Part shown: one piece after another, positions 1-5,476 of the stretch
Layout of the letters: the number at the start of each line of letters is the position of its first letter
Numbering within the stretch: position 1 is the first letter of the stretch
Source: a bacterium
Lineage (GTDB): Bacteria > Zixibacteria > MSB-5A5 > GN15 > FEB-12
Assembly: GCA_030668045.1 (NCBI GenBank)
Contig: DAOUUR010000195.1
Coordinates: 1-5,476 of the forward strand
Length of the DNA: 5,476 nt
Direction of reading: 5' to 3'
Notes under the pieces: model-generated
What the model saw: the letters and a program-made list of their open reading frames with translations, nothing else
Told to the model about the DNA's origin: nothing
Databases searched by the model: none
Made by a program: the position numbers and the translations under genes

Positions 1-359
1 ACCTGACCATCCCAATCCCGCTCGACAGCGAAAACGCCGGCGAGGTCCCAGACCGATTTGTCCTGCCAGCCTTCATAGCCCTTGATATCGCCATTGGCAT
101 TGAGACCGTTACCGCTGTCGGCCACATGGATTACCGACTTGATATCATCCGATTTCAGCGCAAAGCCGAGTGTGAAACCGGTTCGGATTGTATCAGTGGT
201 GGTGTAAATCTCAAAGGTCACTTGTTCGCCAACCTTGAGCGTACTGTCATTGACCACACCGGGGCCAGACACTTTCATGGTAACACTGTTCTCCGACGCT
301 GCAGAAACGGCCAGAAGCATCAGGCTTGCGACAACAAGAATGCATGTCTTCGTTCTCAT
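1..359 (-). CDS. Exported protein with signal peptide, N-terminal part only
   Basis: This reading frame starts at the ATG complementary to 357-359 and is open to the left edge, giving 119 codons; the C-terminus is outside the window. The start is supported by GGAG (complement of 365-368) five bases upstream. Residues 1-21 form a typical Sec signal peptide: basic MRTK, a hydrophobic core around residues 6-19, and a small-residue cleavage region VSAAS near residues 18-22. The mature part (VTMKVSGPGVVND, then VGEQVTFEIYTTTD) looks like beta-strand-rich extracellular sequence, followed by a glycine- and aspartate-rich stretch and a tryptophan-rich part (GWQDKSVWDLAGVFAVERDW). I do not recognise a named domain; a beta-sandwich surface or secreted protein is inference. 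It is transcribed away from the sdh operon from its own promoter, so a functional link to respiration is not implied. Confidence 0.8.
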   Translation of the reverse strand, partial: MRTKTCILVVASLMLLAVSAASENSVTMKVSGPGVVNDSTLKVGEQVTFEIYTTTDTIRTGFTLGFALKSDDIKSVIHVADSGNGLNANGDIKGYEGWQDKSVWDLAGVFAVERDWDGQ

Positions 360-423
360 AGTAACTCCAACTTACTGGTTATGTTTGTCTCTCTTTTTAT
401 CGATTAGTCGCTACCAGAGTTCC

Positions 424-452
424 AAGTTATCAATCCGGCCGAGTTTTGTCAA
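424..452 (-). promoter_or_regulatory. Sigma70-type promoter for the leftward exported-protein gene
   Basis: Read on the minus strand, the sequence shows TTGACA (complement of 447-452), a 17-base spacer and TAACTT (complement of 424-429). The -35 matches the consensus perfectly and the -10 is a good match. Transcription would start near 417, leaving a leader of roughly 58 bases before the ATG at 359. The spacing and position fit well; only the assumption that this organism uses a standard housekeeping sigma factor is unverified. Confidence 0.65.
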
Positions 453-511
453 ACCCATTTTCAGGCCCATTTATTCGCAGCAATTGCTCTGGAGCATGTG
501 AAATTTTTCTC

Positions 512-540
512 TTGACCACGATAGTGGTATACTCGATATT
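512..540 (+). promoter_or_regulatory. Candidate promoter region of the sdhCAB operon
   Basis: Two overlapping readings are possible. The first is TTGACC (512-517), a 17-base spacer and GATATT (535-540). The second is an extended -10 element, TG-N-TATACT at 525-533, which has no good -35 at the usual distance. Either would start transcription 30-40 bases upstream of sdhC. No other promoter-like pair this good is visible between the divergent promoter and sdhC. The exact -10 cannot be decided from sequence alone. Confidence 0.5.
515..528. promoter_or_regulatory. Small palindrome inside the sdh promoter, possible operator
   Basis: ACCAC (515-519) and GTGGT (524-528) form a perfect 5-bp inverted repeat separated by GATA. 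It overlaps the candidate -35 and lies against the TATACT element, where a bound protein could block or modulate RNA polymerase. I cannot match it to a known regulator, and a short palindrome like this can arise by chance. Confidence 0.25.
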
Positions 541-550
541 CAGTCCTTGA

Positions 551-559
551 TTATCCACA
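551..559 (+). promoter_or_regulatory. Perfect DnaA-box 9-mer in the sdhC leader
   Basis: TTATCCACA at 551-559 is identical to the classical Escherichia coli DnaA box consensus and sits 19 bases before the sdhC start codon. It is a single copy with no cluster of boxes and no adjacent AT-rich unwinding element, so it does not suggest a replication origin. It could be chance or a DnaA-responsive site. Confidence 0.25.
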
Positions 560-578
560 AGCCCAACAGGGAGACTAT

Positions 579-1304
579 ATGAGCACCGTCAAAACCCAAG
601 TCAGTCCCGCCCAGGCTCAGGTTACTTTCATCGCTTCCTCCATCGGCAAGAAGATATTCATGGCCACTACCGGCCTGTTTCTCTTCCTGTTCGTGTCGGG
701 ACACATGGTTGGCAACCTGCAGATTTTCCTCGGACAGGATCAACTCAACACCTACGCTCAGGCACTCAAGGACCTGCCAGCTCTTATCTGGCCAGTCCGA
801 ATCCTGATGTTCATATTCTTTGCAGTCCATATCTGGCGCGGAATTCAGCTTTATTTCGAGAACAAGTTCTCGCGCCCGATCTCGTACGCCTGCAATGCCA
901 CCGTCCAGGCGCCGCTGTCATCGCGCACAATGATCTTCTCCGGTGCCGGCATCCTGCTCTACGTCGTTTATCACCTGCTGCACTTCACGTTTATCACCAC
1001 AAACCCGCAGTACGCCGGACTGCACGACACCGTGGGACGACACGACGTCTATTCGATGGTGATCTTCGGATACCAAAACGTCGCGATCTCGGTAGTCTAT
1101 TTGGTGGCGATGTTTTCCCTTTGCTATCATCTGAGCCATGCGATCCCATCGTTCATGCAGACAATCGGATTGAACAACGAAAAATGGGAGCCACGCCTCA
1201 AAGCGCTGGGCTATTTGATCGCGATTGTAATATTTTTCGGCTACTCGGTAATACCGGCAGCTGTCCTCTCCAACTTAATCGTTCTGCCGGAAGGAGTGCA
1301 CTAA
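579..1304 (+). CDS. sdhC: Succinate dehydrogenase cytochrome b558 subunit (type B, diheme anchor)
   Basis: This 241-residue integral membrane protein anchors the complex, binds two haems b and forms the quinone site. Five hydrophobic segments are visible at about residues 25-50, 68-92, 117-140, 160-188 and 206-232, the layout of the single-anchor SdhC/FrdC family of Bacillus subtilis and Wolinella succinogenes. The four likely axial haem ligands are H42 (SGHMVGN), H84 (AVHIWRG), H132 (VYHLLHF) and H184 (CYHLSHA), one in each of the first four helices; H135 and H187 are nearby alternatives. The motif [14 protein letters not shown] after helix 4 is also family-like. The start has AGGGAG at 568-573, five bases upstream. 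Its stop is followed one base later by sdhA. Menaquinone as the partner is inference from the diheme type. Confidence 0.95.
   Translation: MSTVKTQVSPAQAQVTFIASSIGKKIFMATTGLFLFLFVSGHMVGNLQIFLGQDQLNTYAQALKDLPALIWPVRILMFIFFAVHIWRGIQLYFENKFSRPISYACNATVQAPLSSRTMIFSGAGILLYVVYHLLHFTFITTNPQYAGLHDTVGRHDVYSMVIFGYQNVAISVVYLVAMFSLCYHLSHAIPSFMQTIGLNNEKWEPRLKALGYLIAIVIFFGYSVIPAAVLSNLIVLPEGVH
1291..1296 (+). promoter_or_regulatory. Ribosome binding site of sdhA within the end of sdhC
   Basis: AAGGAG lies nine bases before the sdhA ATG and inside the last codons of sdhC. It fixes the sdhA start at 1306 and supports coupled translation of the two genes. Confidence 0.7.
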
Positions 1305-1305
1305 C

Positions 1306-3218
<1,913 letters not shown>

Positions 3219-3219
<1 letters not shown>

Positions 3220-3956
3220 TGAATTTCAAACTACACGTCTGGCGACAGAAAAACGCCGCGGCTAAAGGGCGGATGGAACAGTACGAGGCACGCGACATCA
3301 ATGCCGATATGTCGTTCCTTGAAATGCTCGATGTGGTCAATGAAGATCTGGTGGAAAAAGGTATCGATCCGATCCATTTCGACCACGACTGCCGCGAAGG
3401 TATCTGCGGAGCCTGTTCACTCGTTATCAATGGTCTACCGCACGGTGGCATGACCGGCACGACCTGCGAAGTCCGGATGCGGCTTTTCAAGGACGGCAGC
3501 ACGATTTATGTCGAACCGTTCCGCGCAAAAGCGTTTCCGGTTATCAAGGACCTGACCGTTGACCGAACCTCTATCGACCGCGTCATGCAGGCCGGTGGAT
3601 TTGTCTCGACCCACACCGGCGCGGCCATTGATGCCAACGCTATCCTAGTCCCGAAAGACAAGGCCGAAGAAGCGATGGACGCCGCCGCTTGTATCGGTTG
3701 TGGCGCCTGTGTGGCGGCATGTAAGAACGCCTCGGGGATGTTGTTTGTGGCGGCCAAAGTGAGCCAGCTTGCCCTGTTGCCGCAGGGTCAGGCCGAGCGC
3801 GAACGACGGGTGAACAAGATGGTCGCGATGATGGATATCGAGGGATTCGGCAACTGCACGAACTATTATGAGTGTGAGGCGGTCTGCCCGAAAGATATCT
3901 CCGTGAAGTTCATCGCGAAGATGAACCGCGAATACATGCGAGCATTGGTGAAGTAA
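3219..3956 (+). CDS. sdhB: Succinate dehydrogenase / fumarate reductase iron-sulfur subunit
   Basis: This 245-residue subunit carries electrons from the FAD of SdhA to the haems and quinone of SdhC. The N-terminal ferredoxin-like domain holds the [2Fe-2S] ligands C58, C63, C66 ([10 protein letters not shown]) and C83. The C-terminal domain has C158, C161 and C164 (CIGCGAC) plus C223 for the [4Fe-4S] cluster, and C168, C213 and C219 for the [3Fe-4S] cluster. The segments [17 protein letters not shown] and [17 protein letters not shown] match the type B family closely. All eleven expected cluster cysteines are present. It is the last gene of the operon; no sdhD or separate second anchor follows, as expected for the single-anchor type. 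Confidence 0.97.
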
Positions 3957-3984
3957 GGGCGATTCATTTTCTGATCTGTCGCCC
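3957..3984 (+). terminator. Weak hairpin just after sdhB, possible end of operon
   Basis: GGGCGA (3957-3962) starts directly after the sdhB stop codon and pairs with TCGCCC (3979-3984). The loop can form an inner TCA/TGA pairing. No run of T follows, so this is not a classical intrinsic terminator. It may instead act in 3'-end protection or be incidental. Confidence 0.35.
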
Positions 3985-4079
3985 ACAAATTCCCCGGTAC
4001 TGCTTCCCAGACAGCGGTTTGCGGGAAAATGGGTTCGTTTGGTGAATTTTTGGTTTGGGAGTGGTGGGTTGGTAGTCAT
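3985..4079 (-). repeat. Probable remnant of a dispersed intergenic repeat
   Basis: Read on the minus strand, 4002-4079 can be conceptually translated as TTNPPLPNQKFTKRTHFPANR and a few more residues. From memory, variants of NP...KRTHF...LSG recur in many unrelated short predicted proteins in Zixibacteria- and Planctomycetes-like genomes, because a dispersed DNA repeat is mis-annotated as genes. The plus strand here is unusually G/T-rich (for example TTTTTGGTTTGGGAGTGG near 4047-4064), unlike the coding DNA on either side. No terminal inverted repeats or target duplications are visible. Family membership is inference; the compositional change is seen directly. Confidence 0.35.
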
Positions 4080-4204
4080 TTTGGCGGCAACACCGGCCAC
4101 ATGGTGGCTTTTTCCGCTCCGCGGGGTCTCTGTGTGCAACAGACGCCGTGGATTGCTAAAGCGGCGATCTGGTTGGCGTAGAGTTGTTCTTTGTTGGCAG
4201 CCAT
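4076..4204 (-). CDS. Doubtful 42-codon ORF in the post-sdhB intergenic region
   Basis: An ATG complementary to 4202-4204 opens a frame of 42 codons (MAANKEQLYANQIAALAIHG, then a Cys-Cys and Arg-rich middle, ending MWPVLPPK) that stops at the TGA complementary to 4076-4078. AAAGGA lies about ten bases upstream of the ATG, a plausible ribosome binding site. The same frame is free of stops back to 4358, about 94 codons in all, and reads through the hairpin at 4287-4307. I recognise no domain. The position next to repeat-like DNA, and the low-complexity character, make a repeat-derived spurious ORF at least as likely as a real small protein. Confidence 0.25.
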   Translation of the reverse strand: MAANKEQLYANQIAALAIHGVCCTQRPRGAEKATMWPVLPPK

Positions 4205-4282
4205 GACGGATTTGTCCTTTGCTGTATTGGTTAGTCTGGTGATCAAGGGTGATGTGGTAGCGTTGTTGCGGTGTGATACCCC

Positions 4283-4307
4283 GGTGGCAGGACCACAGGG
4301 GTCCTGC
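4283..4307. repeat. Strong 8-bp hairpin, first copy of a GGTGGCAGG element
   Basis: GCAGGACC (4287-4294) and GGTCCTGC (4300-4307) are perfect inverted repeats around a five-base loop, preceded by GGTG. No T-run follows on the plus strand, and on the minus strand the flank is also not T-rich, so it is not an obvious intrinsic terminator. The opening GGTGGCAGG and the stem pattern GCAGG-R-Y-C / G-R-Y-CCTGC recur at 4764-4804, which suggests a REP-like dispersed hairpin family. Confidence 0.5.
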
Positions 4308-4336
4308 TCTGCTGAACTACCCCACTTTCCGATAGC

Positions 4337-4364
4337 TTGACTACTTAGCCCAATTTGCTATATT
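4337..4364 (+). promoter_or_regulatory. Sigma70-type promoter with extended -10 upstream of the small membrane-protein gene
   Basis: TTGACT (4337-4342) is followed after 16 bases by TATATT (4359-4364), with TG at 4356-4357 forming an extended -10 (TG-N-TATATT). Transcription would begin near 4371. This leaves a leader of about 127 bases before the start codon at 4498, and no convincing gene lies between. The A/T-rich island here stands out from the surrounding sequence. Confidence 0.6.
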
Positions 4365-4481
4365 GATAGTAACGGGCGAACATGCGTGCCAAGAGGCTAC
4401 AATTCACGTACCGCCTGATCAACGGACAGCCAGAGTAGGGATTGAAGTGTCCACATTGGCGCGTTTGAAGTGACTCTCATA

Positions 4482-4494
4482 GAAGGAAGCCTTC
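4482..4494 (+). promoter_or_regulatory. Ribosome binding site embedded in a small inverted repeat
   Basis: AAGGA (4483-4487) lies ten bases before the ATG at 4498 and fixes that start. It is part of GAAGG (4482-4486), AAG, CCTTC (4490-4494), a perfect 5-bp stem with a three-base loop that could partly hide the Shine-Dalgarno sequence. The stem is short, so a regulatory role is speculative. Confidence 0.4.
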
Positions 4495-4497
4495 GTC

Positions 4498-4752
4498 ATG
4501 TTAAGGAGTGTGGGTTCATTCGTAGTATGTGTATTGCACATTGCTCTGACCTTATTCGGATTATACGTGGGTTGGCATGTATTCCTGTGGTGCGGAGATA
4601 ATATACCCGCTTTCGGTTTTTTCCCGATAGGCCTTCTTGGGGGGCTCATAGTGGCGAGTCTTCCTTCGGCAGCGCTTGTGTTGTTACTCTCAGGGGCATC
4701 TTGGATTGCCCATATGGTAGGAAGGTCGAGGGGAGATTGCGAATCAGACTGA
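4498..4752 (+). CDS. Small membrane protein of unknown function
   Basis: This 84-residue protein is mostly hydrophobic. One membrane segment spans about residues 7-31 (VGSFVVCVLHIALTLFGLYV and on). A second long hydrophobic stretch covers about 39-71, long enough for one helix or a tight pair, with glycine-rich FPIGLLGGLIVA in its first half. A short loop with C32, G33, D34 and N35 joins them, and the tail HMVGRSRGDCESD is polar and probably cytosolic. Support as a gene comes from the good Shine-Dalgarno sequence, the promoter upstream and the clean two-segment topology. I do not recognise the family. The gene ends 15 bases before a hairpin repeat, and the next gene begins about 80 bases on in the same direction, so the two might share a transcript. 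Short toxin-like hydrophobic peptides also look like this, but nothing specific supports that here. Confidence 0.6.
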   Translation: MLRSVGSFVVCVLHIALTLFGLYVGWHVFLWCGDNIPAFGFFPIGLLGGLIVASLPSAALVLLLSGASWIAHMVGRSRGDCESD

Positions 4753-4763
4753 AAGGCGGGCAG

Positions 4764-4804
4764 GGTGGCAGGGTCTCATTCGCCTTCGGCGAAAAGGACC
4801 CTGC
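4764..4804. repeat. Two-tier hairpin, second copy of the GGTGGCAGG element
   Basis: GCAGGGTC (4768-4775) pairs with GACCCTGC (4797-4804). Inside, TTCGCC (4779-4784) pairs with GGCGAA (4788-4793) around a three-base loop, with a 3-by-3 internal loop between the two stems. That gives 14 base pairs in total. No T-run follows, so it is not a standard terminator, although it could attenuate read-through from the small membrane-protein gene. It shares GGTGGCAGG in the same register with the hairpin at 4283-4307. Confidence 0.55.
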
Positions 4805-4830
4805 GGAACACAATGACTTATGTTGGAGAT

Positions 4831-5476
4831 ATGGGACTATTCGATAGAAAGCCACGAGTCTCGACGCAGGAATTCTGTGAAAACCTATACGACAACTATG
4901 TCTTCGCTCCGTTAATTGGCAACGAGAATCCATGGCGAATGTACTGTAATGTTGTTCATCAACACCTTCTCGAGGCAGATACAACCTTCTCTGCAGTGGA
5001 CACATCTTGTCTTCACGACCAATTGCTGGCCCTGCGTTTGGAGGTTGTCGGTATTGCATGGATGCTTTACGTCAAGGACTGTCTATCTCCAAAACAGAGC
5101 GAATGTACTAGAGTATACCTTTCGCAGCATAAACGTGATGACCTCTGGGATATGATTGAGCCTTATAATGCGGCCACGGCAAAATCCACTACAGGCAGGG
5201 ATGACAGCAACACCCGCACAGGTCGGGCACACATCACGTTCATCAATTTATTGCGTACGGAGTTATTTGACGAATGGGTAGCAAGCGTATCAGACTCGAA
5301 GGATGCAGCACGTGCAGCGAACCGCATCGGGTGCGATGTGCCTTGGAAAGACAAGAGAACACACACCTACCTGTCCTACGCCTTTACCGACGAGCTGCGG
5401 TGCGAAATCAATGACGAGGCCAGAATGTGTATTATAACGACCATTCAAGGCTTCCACGACGGAATCTATGAGAAAC
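4831..5476 (+). CDS. Unrecognised soluble protein, N-terminal part only
   Basis: The frame is open from here to the right edge, giving 215 codons; the C-terminus is missing. It begins MGLFDRKPRVSTQEFCENLY, continues with the family-like looking segments LHDQLLALRLEVVGIAWMLY (61-80), a polar stretch rich in T, D and R (about 116-133), and RAHITFINLLRTELFDEW (132-149). It appears soluble, mostly alpha-helical and without a signal peptide. I do not recognise a named domain, and no catalytic motif is evident. The ATG at 4831 was preferred because MGLF-basic is a natural N-terminus and GGAG (4825-4828) precedes it, although only two bases away. An in-frame ATG at 4813 would add six residues but has only a weak CGGA upstream. 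It uses AGA, ATA and TTA codons more than the sdh genes, hinting at a different history. Overlapping frames on both strands in this stretch are shorter and have no comparable support. Confidence 0.7.
   Translation, partial: MGLFDRKPRVSTQEFCENLYDNYVFAPLIGNENPWRMYCNVVHQHLLEADTTFSAVDTSCLHDQLLALRLEVVGIAWMLYVKDCLSPKQSECTRVYLSQHKRDDLWDMIEPYNAATAKSTTGRDDSNTRTGRAHITFINLLRTELFDEWVASVSDSKDAARAANRIGCDVPWKDKRTHTYLSYAFTDELRCEINDEARMCIITTIQGFHDGIYEK

Noticed and set aside
126..501. Two plus-strand open frames of about 90 codons opposite the exported-protein gene and its promoter
   Set aside because: The minus-strand frame has a signal peptide, a Shine-Dalgarno sequence and a near-consensus promoter; the plus-strand frames have none of these.
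551..559. A replication origin suggested by the DnaA box
   Set aside because: There is only one box, no AT-rich unwinding region and no neighbouring dnaA, dnaN or gidA gene.
3645..4139. A 164-codon minus-strand open frame overlapping the 3' end of sdhB
   Set aside because: Most of it is antisense to the cysteine-rich end of sdhB; the rest is the repeat-like sequence. It has no recognisable domain.
4260..4325. A tRNA-like look on the minus strand (GTAGTTCAGCAGAGCAGGACC followed by a hairpin)
   Set aside because: The D-arm resemblance is superficial. The hairpin loop lacks the conserved T before an anticodon, and there is no T-arm GTTCGAATC and no matching acceptor stem.
4382..4438. An 18-codon plus-strand ORF (MRAKRLQFTYRLINGQPE) in the leader before the small membrane protein
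   Set aside because: No Shine-Dalgarno sequence precedes it and it has no run of a single amino acid typical of attenuator leader peptides.
3957..4830. CRISPR array, insertion sequence or attachment site in the non-sdh part
   Set aside because: No regularly spaced direct repeats, no transposase or integrase frame and no terminal inverted repeats with target duplications are visible.
4646..5059. A 137-codon minus-strand frame spanning the hairpin repeat and the unknown gene
   Set aside because: It is antisense to two better-supported plus-strand genes and runs through the hairpin; no domain or ribosome binding site supports it.

Overview
The window is a bacterial chromosomal segment built around a complete succinate dehydrogenase / fumarate reductase operon in the order sdhC-sdhA-sdhB (579-3956, plus strand). 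It is the type B form: one diheme cytochrome b anchor of about 240 residues, a flavoprotein of 637 residues and an iron-sulfur subunit of 245 residues. Gene order, the long N-terminal extension of SdhA and the general sequence style resemble the Bacteroidota/FCB side of the tree. Together with the secreted protein next door and intergenic repeats of a kind I associate with Zixibacteria- or Planctomycetes-like genomes, my best guess is an uncultured FCB-type bacterium. That placement is inference from memory, not a search result.

Layout. Positions 1-359 (minus strand) hold the 5' part of a divergently transcribed gene for an exported protein with a clear signal peptide; it runs off the left edge. 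The 219-base divergent intergenic region (360-578) carries a near-consensus sigma70-type promoter facing left (TTGACA, 17-base spacer, TAACTT) and a promoter region facing right for the sdh operon. The rightward promoter overlaps a small palindrome and is followed by a perfect DnaA-box 9-mer. The three sdh genes are packed with a 1-base gap (sdhC/sdhA) and a 1-base overlap (sdhA/sdhB), each with a good Shine-Dalgarno sequence, so they are almost certainly one transcript. The encoded complex would oxidise succinate, pass electrons through FAD, three iron-sulfur clusters and two haems, and reduce a membrane quinone, most likely menaquinone.

Downstream of sdhB the character changes. Positions 3957-4497 contain a weak hairpin, a stretch that looks like a decayed or dispersed intergenic repeat with a doubtful 42-codon minus-strand ORF, and a strong 8-bp hairpin at 4287-4307. 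A convincing extended -10 promoter (4337-4364) follows and would drive a small two- or three-helix membrane protein of unknown function (4498-4752). A second hairpin at 4768-4804 shares its opening GGTGGCAGG and its stem pattern with the first. The window ends in the 5' part of an unrecognised soluble protein (from 4831, open at the right edge), whose more AT-rich codon choice differs from the sdh genes.

The core of the window is ordinary respiratory metabolism. The part that most deserves a second look is 3985-4830: the paired hairpins flanking the small membrane-protein gene and the repeat-like sequence next to sdhB. I do not see a demonstrable new system, no CRISPR array, no transposase and no convincing RNA gene.
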